From assembly GCA_031216915.1 (NCBI GenBank), contig CM062290.1:381158718-381222717 (forward strand): 64,000 bases of DNA, read 5' to 3'. A model generated the notes under the pieces. It saw only the letters and a program-made list of their open reading frames with translations, searched no databases and was not told the origin of the DNA. Source of the DNA: Pictodentalium vernedei. Its lineage: Eukaryota > Mollusca > Scaphopoda > Dentaliida > Dentaliidae. Both the position numbers and the translations under genes were made by a program. Of this stretch, positions 1 to 11,937 are shown in pieces; within the stretch, counting starts at the first letter, position 1; each line of letters begins with the position of its first letter.

Positions 1-720
1 TTCTGTGGCGAATTCTATATGATCAGGTATTTAAGGCTTGAGACCAATTGTATTCATGTTTGTGGTAGTTCCCAGTAAATGCCATGCATAATTTAAATAG
101 GCCTTTGGCTCGACACTTTGAAACTAAGAAGCATTCTGGAGTTAGCCGAGTAAGCTTAAGTCAAAGGGTGGTGGGAACCAGTGATAATGGTGAAGACCTA
201 TAACAAGATTGTAAACTATCATTTTAAGATGGGGACCGAAAACCTAAAACAGATGCTAAGAAGAAGAAAATACCAGTGCTTTTTCGCAAACCATGCAGGC
301 CACATCCATATTCGCTATTGTGCCCAAATTAGACTGATCTAAAGGTTTGTCTCAATATTGTTGTAGTTGCTGTCCCTAAAAATATGTTCTGCAGAACTGA
401 ATCTATGGACATGAGGTTGATTCTGGTGTATAGAGCTGAAAGGTTTTGGTTTTTCAATTCAGTTTTTATATACCTAGTAAATAAAAACTTCAGGTTCCTT
501 AACTTGGAAAAATATCCCAAATGGTGTGTACAAAACCACCCACAATAAAAGCCTTGTTTGTATTTCCTCGGTTCAGCCTAACTTCCCTTTAATCATTCTT
601 AGGGATACTACGAGATCTGTTACTAAGCCCTTTGAGTAAGAAAAAAAGCATAAATTAAGGCAACAAATGAAAAAAGTTCATCTAATCTACAGTTAAAACT
701 AGAAGACCTGTCACGAAAGG
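1..720. repeat. Dispersed repeat R1 (edge copy)
   Basis: The first ~345 bases match 26356-26720 in direct orientation with scattered substitutions and small indels, for example the stretch ending in ccaaattagactgatc. The following part (about 540-700) is similar to 49080-49205 (cattcttaggg...ctacgagatc). Three partial copies define one interspersed family of at least 700 bp. No coding potential, terminal repeats or target duplication are visible, so the class is unknown. The short ORFs here are not convincing. Confidence 0.6.
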
Positions 721-1257
721 TGCACATATCTAGGCTTAATTGCACGTTGGAATTGCGCGCAATAGCCAAATCGAATGGCATCCAAAGCATGGCAGGTTCT
801 CCTGGTTACTCATAGCAAACACAGGAGGTCCATTGGCTGAAACATTGCTTGTGCACAGGCCGCATGTACACAACTTGATAGCCTTACTATCGTCATAATG
901 TGTAGATTAACTCGCAGATCAAAGTGCTATATGTGCGCATTTCAGGACAGGACTTTTAATTGTAACTGTATTTTGTGTTTTCATTGAAAATGTAACAAAG
1001 AAAGCATGACATATTCACCACTTTGCCAGATAGACAAATTGGTGAAAATCAATACAGGCCACTAGTCCAGTTCCCTCCCAGTAAGATAGTTTTATCAGTG
1101 TATGCACAAACACAGTAAAACCATTTAGCCGTTTTTTGCTAGGTCTTGCAGTTTGCTTTTCCGGTTTGGTTTAAAAACTGGAACGAAACCACAAAATCAA
1201 AAATAAGCCGATTAAATCATCAGATGTGTACCTATACGCGCAATTAGTGGAAAGCTG
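720..1257. other. Non-coding AT-rich stretch with a MITE fragment
   Basis: Nothing gene-like is seen. About 810-862 (ggaggtccattggctgaaac followed by attgcttgtg) is a short fragment of the TGTACAGTA-ended MITE found complete at 30492-30762. Confidence 0.4.
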
Positions 1258-2700
1258 TTATTATCTCAGGACCAATTTTTAGAGGAATTTTCAATTTGAG
1301 GGATAAAGGGTTAATATCTCAGGATCAAATTATCAGATTTACACCAAAAACTATACAGCGTGGCACATCAGTAACCTGAAGATATGTATAAAGTAACATG
1401 ACAATTGTATTGATATTTTTGAGTTTCTCATGCCAAAGGGATTGGAAGAATTCTCAATTTGAAGGATAATAAAGGATAAAGGGTTAATAATTCTCAGGAT
1501 CAGATTTACACCAAAAACCATACATCTTGGCATATCAGTAACCTGAACACAAATATAAAGTAACATGACAATCCAAGCAATAATTTTCAAGTTATCGAAT
1601 GCCAAAGAAATGGATATGGATGCTGGATGGAAAGGCAGACTGTGAGACAGACAGACAAAGGATGGATGAACGACGGAAGGCCACCCCAGATGCCGACATT
1701 GTGTGTACCATACATAATAACTTTGATCAATATTTTTGAGTTATCGCATTTCAAAGAAATTGATTGGAGTAATTCTTAATTTGATGGATAAAGGGTTTAT
1801 ATCAGAGGATCAAAATAGCAGATTTACACCCAAAACTATACAGCTCAGCACATCAGTAACCTAATCAGAAATTTAAAGTAACAGCACAATCTGATTAATA
1901 TTATTTGAGGTACTGCATGTCAAAGAAATAGATTGAAAAAATGTTATTAATTAAGTGGATGAAGGATTCATACCTCGGGATCAAATGATCAGATTTATAT
2001 AAAAAACTATACAGCTCGGCAAATCAGTAACCTGAACATCTATATGAAGTAACAAGACAATCAGATTGATATTCTTTGAGTTAACGCATGTCAAAGAAAT
2101 AGACTGGAAAAATGCACAATTTGATGGATAAAGGGTTAAAATCTCAGGATCAAATTATCAGATTTACACCAAAAACTATACAGCTTGGCACATCGGAAAC
2201 CTGACCACACATATGAAATAACAAGGCAACCTAATCAATATTTTTTAGGTTACCGCATGCCAAAGAAATGGATTGGAGTAATACTTAATTTGATGGATAA
2301 AGGGTTAGTATCTCAGGATCGAATCATCGGATTTACATTAAAAACTATATGGCACATCAGTTACCTGAACATATCTATCAAGTAACATGACAATAGGAAT
2401 GACATTTTTTTAGTTATCGCATGCCAAAGAAATGGATTAGAATAATTCTTAATTGGATGGGTAAAGGGTTAATATCTCAGTATTGAATAATCAGATTTAC
2501 ACCAAAAACAATACAGCTCGGAGCATTAGTAACCTGAACACAAATATAAAGTATCATGACAATCTAAGCAATAGTTTTCAAGTTATCGAATGACAAAGAA
2601 TTGGATACGGACGTCCGACAGACGAAGGATTGACAAACGACGGAGGGCCACCACGGATGCCTCATTATGTATACCATACATGGTATGGGTACACATAAAA
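1258..2700 (+). repeat. Tandem array of ~165-173 bp units
   Basis: The anchor ggataaagggttaatatctc and variants recurs near 1301, 1474, 1788, 1960, 2124, 2294 and 2458, giving steps of 164-173 bp except one of 314 bp. That gap holds an internal copy of the tail (gacagacagacaaaggatgg ... ccaccccagatgcc). A similar tail (cagacgaaggattgacaaac, then gacggagggccacc) closes the array at 2590-2690, followed by ataccatacatggtatg. Repeated body plus a GACAGA/GACGGA tail and terminal hairpin resembles other elements in this window with microsatellite-plus-hairpin ends. Confidence 0.75.
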
Positions 2701-2778
2701 ACCCACCCGTCTCTACTTATGGAAGTGACTGAAGGCTACTCATAATGCTTCCACCTCCTTATAGCTATCAGCTTCCAT

Positions 2779-2940
2779 CCTTAACCCTTTACCTAACACG
2801 AAAACCAGACGTCACTTGCAAAAAATATTTTTTTTATTTTTTGTCTCAAAAACATAGGTTATGACCACTCATTGGAATGAGCTCAATGAAGAAGGGTCAT
2901 AACCTATGTTTTTGAGACAAAAAATGAAAAAATAATGAAA
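2779..2940. mobile_element. Foldback MITE with TTAACCCTTTACC end and inverted arms
   Basis: Begins cttaaccctttacctaacac, the end also seen at 21837, 24143 and 51964. Arms at about 2836-2866 and 2895-2925 (around ctcaaaaacataggttatga and its complement) form a near-perfect 31-bp stem with a ~28-base loop. The expected right terminus GGTAAAGGGTTAA is not found; the sequence runs instead into aaaacaagagccc, the 5' end of the next element. Confidence 0.55.
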
Positions 2941-4029
2941 ACAAGAGCCCACGTATCGCTGATGCAACACAATGTCCCCTACTGGACTAACGAGCATTAA
3001 TAATTATACAAATGTTATAACCTAGATGTGATCAGCATGAATTCCGTTGGAAGCTTTTCCAAAAAAGTCCGGAAAACTGATATTCTGGTTCTTTTCCATA
3101 TTTCCAAGGGCCATAACTCACACAAGAATAATGCAATCAGCATGAAACTCAAACTTGATCTGTAAGTCATCGTTCTATAGTTGGTTACCAAGAATGAAAT
3201 CATTCGGTCGAAGCATTTCCAAAAAATTACGGAAAACTAAAGTGTGACTGACAGACTGACTGACAGACTGATGGATGGACAGAGTGCAAATGAAACTTGA
3301 TCTGTAAGCCATCGTTCTATAGTAGGTTACCAAAAATGAAATCATTCTGTTGAAGTGTTCCCAAAAAAAAGTCCAGAAAACTGATATTTTGGCGCTTTTT
3401 CATATTTCCAAGGGTCATAACTCACACAAGAATAATGCAATCAGCATGAAACTCAAACTTGATCTGTAAGTCATGGTTCTATAGTAGGTTACCGGTACCA
3501 AAAATGAAATCATTCCGTTGAAGCATTTCCAAAAAAAGTCTGGAAAACTGATATTTTGGCGCTTTTCCATATTTCCAAGGGCCAAGACTCACACAAGAAT
3601 AATGCAATCAGCATGAAACTCAAACTTCATTTGTAAGTCATCGTTCTATAGTAGGTTACCAAAAATGAAATCATTCCGTTGAAGCGTTTCCCAAAAAAGT
3701 CCGGAAAACTGATATTTTGGCGCTTTTCCATATTTCCAAGGTCCATAACTCACACAAGAATAATGCAATCAGCATGACACTCAAACTTGATCTGTAAGCC
3801 ATTGTTCTATAGTAGTTTACCAAAAATGAAATCATTCCGTTGAAGTGTTTCCAAAAAAAAGTCTTGAAACCTGATATTTTGGCGCTTTTTCATATTTCCA
3901 AGGGCCATAACTCACACAAGAATAATGCAATCAGCATGAAACTCAAACTTGATCTGTAAGTCATCGTTCTATAGTAGGTTACTAAAAATGAAATCATTTG
4001 GTTGAAGCATTTCCCAAAAAAGTCCGGAA
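2939..4029 (+). repeat. Left part of a microsatellite/hairpin-ended element with ~165-bp tandem units, split by the DIRS pair
   Basis: Starts aacaagagcccacgtatcgc and carries gtcccctactgg at 2974-2985. Units of ~158-167 bp follow; gtaagtcatcgttctatag recurs near 3163, 3302, 3466, 3632, 3799 and 3957. At 4029 the array is interrupted in the motif agtccggaa|aactaaagtg and resumes at 17952 (actaaagtgtgactgac). An intact junction is seen at about 3230-3250. The 3' end, with GACAGA-type microsatellite and hairpin, lies at 18120-18225. Confidence 0.75.
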
Positions 4030-4405
4030 GTTAAAAAATTTATAGTAATTTCTATATTTTTTATACTTACCAATGACCCAGACATAGCTGGTGCTAACTC
4101 TTAAAATATAGGGCCAAACACAAATTTTGCCCCCCAATCCCCAAAATTTGCATCTAAAACCAAAGAAAACATGTCCTGAAAGGCCCTCCACACTTCGCCT
4201 CTACTGCGCATGCGCAGTGTCAAGGACGTTCCGAAATTGGCGCCATTAATCATTCTAAAAACCAGTGCCTGGTAAGCGCTATGTACTCAGCGGGGAGGCA
4301 AGAGTTCCCAACTCCTGGGAGGGCCATCCCTGTCTGGGTCATTGGTAAGTATAAAAAATATAGAAATTACTATAAATTTTTTAACATTTTTATACTGTAC
4401 CAATG
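4030..4405. repeat. A1 left inverted terminal repeat and internal complementary region
   Basis: 4030-4260 is complementary to 10730-10960. It contains tgcgcatgcgca (4205-4216) and a ttggcgcc core. 4330-4405 reads ggtcattggtaagtataaaa ... ttttttaac joined to atttttatactgtaccaatg: the complement of one element end followed by the complement of the other. That is the expected form of a DIRS internal complementary region, the template thought to complete the ends in a circular intermediate. Confidence 0.8.
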
Positions 4406-5000
4406 ACCCAGACATAGCTGAATAGTAAAAAGGCTGGAGGGCCAAGGACATAGAGCAAAATGGAATACGCTCAATAATATAAAAAGAGTCATCCCCTGTA
4501 GGGAAAAAGAAGTAATAGGCCTTACATGTATCTTTCTTATTTATGATAAATTAGAAAGATACAACACCTTCCAAAATTGAGCTTCATACATCCATGTACT
4601 CTATTAATATCCAATATAATCCTAATACTAATAATTTTTAAAGTAAGCCAATAAATAAAGTAAATCTAGAGAATAGAGACTCTTATACTCCTAAAAGTGT
4701 CTGAGGATTGCATAATCATGTCCGTTGACATATGCAATAATCAAAAGCTATACTTTAAAAACTAAGACTTGAATGAATTTTAAAAACCTAAACTTCTCAC
4801 TAAACAACCATCCCAATAACAGCTCAGAATTACTAACTCCAGAGGAGGTATCCCCTTGTTTTCATAGTAAAACAGGTGACCCAAGGGAACACCCTCCCCC
4901 CCCCCCCCCCTTTTTCTTGCCCTGGGTCAAATAGCCCAGAGCGAAGAGGGCAGCAGAACGGAGACACTGCCGAAACAGACAGCCTACCTAGCTATAGTAG
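4406..5000. other. A1 3' untranslated region with poly-C tract
   Basis: Non-coding DIRS sequence matching 11330-11935 of A2. Both copies hold a C-run at the same place (about 4892-4911 and 11826-11841) just before a tttgccctgggtcaaatagc-like segment, so the tract was probably present in their common source and has since changed length. Confidence 0.6.
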
Positions 5001-6068
5001 CAACTGTTAAGTGAATGACATTCTGAGCAGTAGATAATAGACCTAACAACAGAGGCCTCCAGAAATGGACTCGATATTTCTGAGATAAAAATTCATGAAT
5101 GTGGATGGCTGAGCGCAATGAGCAGCCTTCAAAAATCTATAATAGCGACACTATTAATGTAAGCCCAAGATGTAGAAGAACTCTTACTTCATGCGCCGAA
5201 ATCTTAAGCACAACTGCTAAGTCAATGATATACCATAAGCAGTACCGATAGTTAATAGAATCCATTAACAATAGAATGGAGCGTAACGTCCTTCTACTAG
5301 GCATCAAAGACAGAAGAAGCTTACGCCCATAGTAATAAACAGATATCTGTTTATAAATACATAAACTCTACCCGGAAAGAGTAAAGGCCTATGTCCATAC
5401 GAAGACGGAAGGACCTTAATAACAATAGGTTCCGGATATTAGGAGCCTAACTCTTATGCAAAAATCCAACCTAAATAGTAACGGAATAGTGATTCCGAAA
5501 CTACGAAAGTGAAAATCATCCATCGATAGTGCATGAAACTCACTGACTCTACAGTAAAAGAGAAACCAACAGAATTAGTGTCTAAAAGGTCAGAATTTGA
5601 AAACTACTGTTTCCAGAGGCTCAAATGATTACTTAGCTAAATAAGAACCGAAGTTAAAATCCATATAGGAATTTAATCTAAAGATTCTAAGTCTATATAT
5701 CAAAAAGTTACTAACTGACTTAGATAAAGAGACATAAGACTCAATTGTAAACTATCGTAGAGTGCATAGGTATGAGGTAATATAAACCTATAACCTTACT
5801 AATAACAGGCTGCAGTACATCTTGTGAAACAAGTATACTAAAAAATTGCAATGAGTATTATGGAGGGATCAACAATATGAACATAATGATCCCTACACCA
5901 ACGACGGAAGAGCCTCCACTTTAGCCGCATAGAATAGCGAAGAAGAGGACCTCCTATAGTAAGAAATCGCGTCCAAAGCTCGTCCAGTACAATGCTTACA
6001 ATGCAATGCGAACCACACAACGGAATACATGAAGGTTGAGACCTTGCGGGTTGTGATAAAGATGACAC
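5000..6068 (-). pseudogene. A1 tyrosine recombinase remnant
   Basis: Homologous at DNA level to the A2 recombinase at 11938-12985. The best readable piece is 6068-5838 (about 76 codons), which includes RWCRDHYVHIVDPSI, matching the N-terminal core-binding region of the recombinases in A2 and C. Downstream frames are broken many times. The C-terminal catalytic part cannot be read in any single frame. Not functional. Confidence 0.75.
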
Positions 6069-6089
6069 GATTTACCCAGTGAAAAAAGA

Positions 6090-6916
6090 TCCTCACATTG
6101 AGGAAGATTTCACGTTAAGACCCACAGTAGACAAGAGAGTAAATTACCCATGATCTCTGTGAAGATAGAGATGCTATCAACAGAAATGTATTGTGGTTGT
6201 TTATCTTAGCAATACCTGCTGAAACAACAGTGCCGGAGGATACGCATATCCTATCATTCCGTCCTATAGATCAGTAGAGCGTTAACAACATTAGCTCAGA
6301 GATCTGGACAAGCCAACACATACGTCTGCAATTGATTAGCAAGCTGTGTCGTAAATAAATCATCATTGGGCGCTCCCATAGATAGCAAATCTGATTGAAT
6401 ACTTGTTTGTTGAGAGTCCATTCTGACAGCAACAAGCGACCCGTAAGTGAACGGGAGTCCGGTAAAACAATCAGACGACCCGGAATATGACGGACCAAAA
6501 CAGAACTTGGTGTATTATAACCAACAGACGGATTCTTTCCATTAAATTGAATAACGGAAAAGAAAGAGTGCCTCCCTGGTTCCGGAGATACGCCACTACT
6601 GTCGAATTAACGGACAGGATTTGGGCATGCGTTTCTGAATAATGTTCATGCAATGACATAAAGCAAGCCTAAAAAACATTATGCCGCGGAAGAAAATTGG
6701 TTGCTAAGAGACTGCGGAACCCAAAGACCCTGGCACTTCGAATCCGTTGGGATCAGTATTATATCCCAATCTGTTTGACTGGCAACCGTCATAACAGCCA
6801 CACTCAGGTCCGGCAACTGCGGTGGCACTCTTTGAGTCAACCACCGAATGTTTGCCCCAGTCTGAATCTCTTGTAACACTAGATACACAAGAGAACATGT
6901 AAATCGAGCAATTCAT
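6090..6916 (-). pseudogene. A1 RNase H remnant
   Basis: Fragments in alternating frames (6916-6704, 6888-6679, 6659-6471, 6498-6271) match the A2 RNase H domain: SQTDWDIILIPTDS near the first catalytic Asp region, NSTVVAYLRNQGGTLS, and RHIPGRLIVLPDSRS. The YIRNQGGTHS-like signature is characteristic of DIRS RNase H. Several frameshifts and stops make it non-coding. Confidence 0.75.
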
Positions 6917-6959
6917 GGATTGCCGAAAAGTTGCCGTCGAAGAGAAGCTCCTCCGAGAA

Positions 6960-9860
6960 CGAAGCGACTCTGAGAGAGTTCTTAACCTTACTATCCACGC
7001 GTATGGATGTAGCTAGGGCTGCGTCACGTCAACCAACTCCAATCAGCCACTGAAGGGCGGAGTTATACATGAACAAACTACTGCCCTCAAAAGAAATTAC
7101 ATTGAGAATAATATCCCGTAAATCTTTTCTTGAAAACGTGATGATAACGCCTCAGTAAGGCAGATTACGTATGATAAAGCGTCTAAGTTAAGTCTACTAT
7201 ACATCATGTCGTTTCCAACATTGAAGTTGGAAAAGACATAAACGGCGAAAAAGAATATTTCCAGTCTTTAACCACACCGTCTAGATGCATATGAACTCTC
7301 GGTATGCCCTGCTCTGCCAAATAAACTAATCATATAAATGATAAAACGGCAGAAATGAGCAACGCGGACAAGAAACTAAACTATCATGCTTGGTAGCAGG
7401 CTTGTATGCATATATAGCGTCGAAAAATAAAACATATGTTGTAATGATATTATTGGACTGCGTCGGTAAGTCAGGGACAATGTCCCTGAACCGATCGAAA
7501 AATCCAAGTCCAATGACGCTATAAGTCTCTTATCCAAGATCGCAGCAATGAAGTCCGAAATAACAATCACTGGAAGATAATGCCAGAAGATATGAAAGGC
7601 AGCTTCCGATACTACTAAAGGGAAAACTCGAAATCTTTCGAATCCCTTTCGCCATCCTGTCGGACCCTATAAAGCGTTCGGTCGTCCGTACCTGATGCAA
7701 CCGCGGACCGCACCGACCCAGCGCTGTCGGATAATTCCTGATTCGACCAAGAAACTGTCAATTGCTGGGATGCTGTGAAACAACTGTGCTAACTCGGATA
7801 GCACGTCCGTCACTGAGGCCTGAGGAGAAGCGGTCCTACAATGCATTGCCGCTGGAAGCTCCGTGATCGTTACCCCGTGCATACTACCAATATGCGAGCG
7901 AACGGAGTGTATAGGCCTCGTGTCCCTTGGCTACCGGATGGCGCGACCTATTCGCCGTGGAATCACTGAATGACGAAACTGATCGGATACTCGAGGTCAC
8001 GAAGCCAATGTGCGGTCGTGTGCCCTGCTGTGAGGATGAAGAAGCATTAAGGACAGTCTCTCGGACTGTCAATATAACGGAGTGTCCCGACCGACAGACA
8101 TATGCTCCGAATGTAAAATATCTGAACCACAACATGCGGTCTCCTATGTTGTTGGACGAGAGAGGGACCTCTCTCGCTCACAGCCCAGACGGACCTGGAC
8201 AAGCCAGGAACCGGACTAACAGGCTTCCTCCGATCTGTCCTCAATCTGCCGTCACTGGGTGAGTACTAAAGTAATTAAAGTGCTCGCATCACCCAAATCT
8301 CCTTCCTAGACCGCAACGGACGAACCCGGCAGCCGAACCATTCGATGAATGTACGCTACACCGAATGTCACTCCGTAGGCGATAGACATATTCCATGAGC
8401 ACTTATTGCCGCTAGCTCTTCATTAACTATGATGACAGAGGCACACTTTTGAAAGACATCTCCGTAACTTTGCGAACAAGAAACCAGAAATGCTTGGTTA
8501 TAGCAAGCATATAATAATAATATATAGCGTCATTCAATAATTCGAAAGTTTGCGTGACATTATTGGACTATGTCGGAACTGTGGGACAATGTCCCTGAAC
8601 CGAACAAAAAATTTCTAAGTCCTCCGACGCTATCAGTTTCTTATCCGGCATCGCAGCATTCTGGTCCGACGAAAGAAGCTGTAGAAGACCAAGTCAGATG
8701 ACATACACAACAGCATATGTTGTTCCGAAAGGGAAAGCTCGAAATCCTCCAAATCCCTTTCGGTATCCTGTCGGACCGGATGAAATTTTCGGACGTCCGT
8801 ACCCGCTTCCGCGGAGCGTCCCGACCCAGCATCATCGGATAAAAAATATGCAACAGATTCAGTTGATGCTGGGATGCTGCGATAAACTGTGCTATTTAGG
8901 AAAGCACGTCTGTTCCCGAGGCCTGTGCAGTAGCGGTCTTACGATGCATTGCCGCCGGAAGCTCCGTGTACGTTGACTCCCGCACACTTCCTATGCGAAC
9001 GTCCGGAGTCTGCAGGCCTCGTGTCCCTGGCTACCGGATGGTGTGACCTGGTCGCCGATGAAACTCTGACTGGCGAAGCTGACTGGATATCCGTGGTCAC
9101 ATAGCCAAGAGCGGTCGTGTGCGCAACTATGAGAATGAGGAAGCCTTATTGACAGTCTACTCCGGACTGACTATATGTCGGAGCGTCCCGAGCGACGGAC
9201 GTATACTCCGAATGCGAAACATTTTGTACCACAACATCTGGGGCCAGATGTTGTGAACGAGAGAGGGGCCTCTCTCGCTTGCCGTCCGGATGGACCGGAA
9301 CGAGCTATGAACCGGACTAAAAGGCTTCCTCCGTTCTCCCTCCGATCCGCCGTCACTGGGTGTGCATTAGGTTGATTTATAGTGCTCGCATCACCCCAAA
9401 ATTCCTTCTAGACCGCAACGGACGAACCCGGCTGCCGAACCATTCGGTGAATGGACGCTACACCGGGCGAGCTAGCGGACGTCAAAGGCCGTCGAACCTA
9501 CTAGGGTCCTCTTAGGCAATTGGCATATTTACCTGAGCACTTTTCCGCTAGCCCTTCATTAATTGTGACGACGGAGGCACACTGTTGGACGACATCACAG
9601 ATACATCACCCTAATCTTGATCGGCTGAAATAGAAATTGATAAAGTAGAGTGACCCTGCGGGGAAAGGACCGGAGTGTCCAATTCCCCAATAACATACCG
9701 TGACATTCGCTTCCCATATTGTCATCGAAATCATACGATACAGAACAGGAGTTAATGCGAGTACACTGACCACATATAGAATGATTATAAAGTCAGAGGA
9801 AGACTTCCTCTTATTACAATTGATCAATATCCTTTCAATGTGAAAAGAAAACAAGTCCTG
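6960..9860 (-). pseudogene. A1 gag-like region with internal 1.1-kb duplication
   Basis: Corresponds to A2 13840-16862. Two direct units of about 1.1 kb, roughly 7355-8470 and 8473-9600, each contain tattattggac...cggtaagtcagg-type sequence, a cctttcggnatcctgtcgga block and tgcgaacgtccggagtc-type block. No uninterrupted gag ORF remains. The end near 9854 retains part of the Cys-rich N-terminal region seen better in A2 (codons for NCNKRKSSSDF). Confidence 0.65.
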
Positions 9861-10729
9861 GTACTCGCACTAACCCCTGGCAATCAAAATACATAATAAT
9901 AATATGATCCATTAATATTGAAAAAATAACTGAAATCAAAATATTTTGAAAAAATATTTTTTCAGAACAGCCCAAGTTTCTGAAAAGTAACGTTGAGCCC
10001 CAATGGATCCCAAGCCTAAGTGTGGACAAAAATTTTAAAAATATTTTAAACAATTTATTCAACACTTACGAACAATAATAATGTATGTAGTTATGATTAA
10101 AATAACATCAAGATATTATTTTCCAGAAATCCCCCCCTCACACAGAGGGCTGTTGAAAATGTAAACAATGAGAGTAAAAACACTAAAATAAGACTCCAGG
10201 CACCCAGGCCCGAAATCAGTTACCAAAAATACACTATCTGATGCAAAACAGAGACTTCCAGGGAAGAAACTGCAGAACATCAGATGGTAGATGCAGAACA
10301 CAACGCCTAACCACCCGTAGGTGAAGACGTAAACATGGGGAAAAGAAACTGAATTCATTCTGTTATTCAGCTAAAACTCTCAAGAAAATTTAGTAATAAT
10401 AATTACAAAAACTATGCCAAAAGCATGGGAGAATAGCAAGGGGGGACTTAAAGGACAGGGAGAGAGGAAAACACTTAAAAAACAGTGTAACTAATTAATC
10501 AGAATGACAACAAAATGGCTGCTGCCTCGAAAATAGGTAACTTAACATAATTTCATTAAAAAATTTTAAGTTACAGCCCTGATAATATTCTGTCACACAT
10601 TTTTTTCCTCTCCTCCTTCTCTATCCTCCTTAGAATCACCATTTCACTAATATTTATGTGTCTGGCATCATTTAAACTGAGATTTACAAGCACAAAGATC
10701 AGTCAGATGTTAACTGATGAAGGGCCAAA
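9861..10729. other. A1 5' untranslated region
   Basis: AT-rich, matching 16863-17730 of A2 closely (both contain cagagacttccagggaagaa and actgcagaacatcagatgg). No ORF is supported. It lies between the gag start and the right inverted repeat and presumably holds the leader of the minus-strand transcript. Confidence 0.6.
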
Positions 10730-10960
10730 CTTAGAATGATTAATGGCGCCAATTTCGGAACGTCCTTGACACTGCGCATGCGCAGTAGAGGCGAAGTGTG
10801 GAGGGCCTTTCAGGACATGTTTTCTTTGGTTTTAGATGCAAATTTTGGGGATTGGGGGGCAAAATTTGTGTTTGGCCCTAGATTTTTAAGAGTTAGCACC
10901 AGCTATGTCTGGGTCATTGGTAAGTATAAAAAATATATAAATTACTATAAATTTTTTAAC
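10730..10960. repeat. A1 right inverted terminal repeat
   Basis: Complement of 4030-4260. It carries tgcgcatgcgca (10773-10784) and ends ...taaattttttaac at 10960, the exact complement of the element's left tip. Diagnostic bases (cggaacgtcc next to the palindrome) match the left copy of A1 rather than either repeat of A2. Confidence 0.8.
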
Positions 10961-11330
10961 TATTTTTATACTGTACCAATGACCCAGACATAGCTGGTGC
11001 TAACTCTTAAAATATAGAGCCAAACACAAATTTTGCCCCCCACATAAAAACCAAAGAAATCATGCCAGACACATAAAAACCAAAGAAATCATGTCCTGAA
11101 TGGCCCTCCAAACTTTGCCTCTACTGCGCATGCGCTGTGTCAAGGAGGTCCCGAAATTGGCGCCAATTATCATTCTTACAAGCAGTGCCTGGTCAGCGCT
11201 ATGTACTCAGCGGGGAGGAATGAGTTCCCAACTCCTGGGAAGGCCATCCCCGTCTGGGTCATTGGTAAGGATAAAAAATGTATAAATTACTATAAATTTT
11301 TTAACATTTTTATACTGTACCAATGACCCA
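10961..11330. repeat. A2 left inverted terminal repeat and internal complementary region
   Basis: Complementary to 17740-17951, with tgcgcatgcgct at 11125-11136 and gtcaaggaggtccc beside it (A1 has gtcaaggacgttcc). Around 11043-11095 a short duplicated piece (cataaaaaccaaagaaatca twice) marks a small rearrangement. 11255-11330 repeats the combined-ends structure of the A1 internal complementary region. Confidence 0.8.
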
Positions 11331-11937
11331 GACATAGCTGAATAGTAAAAAGGCTGGAGGGCCTAGGACATAGAGGAAAATCCAATAAGCCCAACTATAT
11401 AAAATAGAGTCATCCCCTCGAGGAGAAAAGGAGTATTAGGCTTTACATGTATCTTTCTTATTTTATGATAAATTAGAAAGACACAATACCCTCCATAATT
11501 GAGCATAATAACATTCATGTTCTCTATTAACATCCAGTATAATCCTTATACTAATTATTTTTAATGTAAGCCAATAAATAAAGTTAGTCCAGAGAATTAA
11601 GACTCTTTATACTCTTTTAAAAGTGTCCGAGGATTGTATATTAACGCCCATTTGACACGTGACGTATACAAATGCTTCACACCGAGCTACACTTTAAAAA
11701 TATGACATGAATGAATTTTTAAACATTAACTTTTCACTTTAAAACCATCCCGGTAACAACTCAGAATTACTGACTCCGGAGGAGGTATACCCTTGTTTTT
11801 CACTATAAAACAGGTGACCTAAGGGACCCCCCCCCCCCCCTTCCCCTTGCCCTGGGTCAAATAGCCCAGAGCGAAGAGGGAAGCAGGACGGAGTCACTGC
11901 CTGAACAGAAAGCCTGCGTAACTATAGTTGCAACTGT
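11331..11937. other. A2 3' untranslated region with poly-C tract
   Basis: Non-coding, aligned with 4406-5000. C-run at about 11826-11841. No gene. Confidence 0.55.

Larger units (their letters stand above)
4030..10960 (-). mobile_element. DIRS-type retrotransposon A1 (decayed, RT-less)
   Basis: Inverted terminal repeats lie at about 4030-4260 and 10730-10960 (acccagacatagctggtgct and its complement). An internal complementary region at 4330-4405 combines both end sequences. Minus-strand coding remnants run gag (about 9840-6960), RNase H (about 6900-6260) and tyrosine recombinase (about 6068-5000), all broken by stops and frameshifts. The RT core present in element C is absent. DIRS elements integrate through a tyrosine recombinase and usually leave no target duplication; none is seen. 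The right end abuts A2 directly. Confidence 0.85.

Noticed and set aside
3015..4029. CRISPR-like spaced repeats
   Set aside because: Units are contiguous ~165-bp tandem repeats with no unique spacers, in an animal-type genome.
4030..10960. LTR retrotransposon interpretation of A1/A2
   Set aside because: Terminal repeats are inverted, not direct; an internal complementary region and a tyrosine recombinase, not a DDE integrase, are present.
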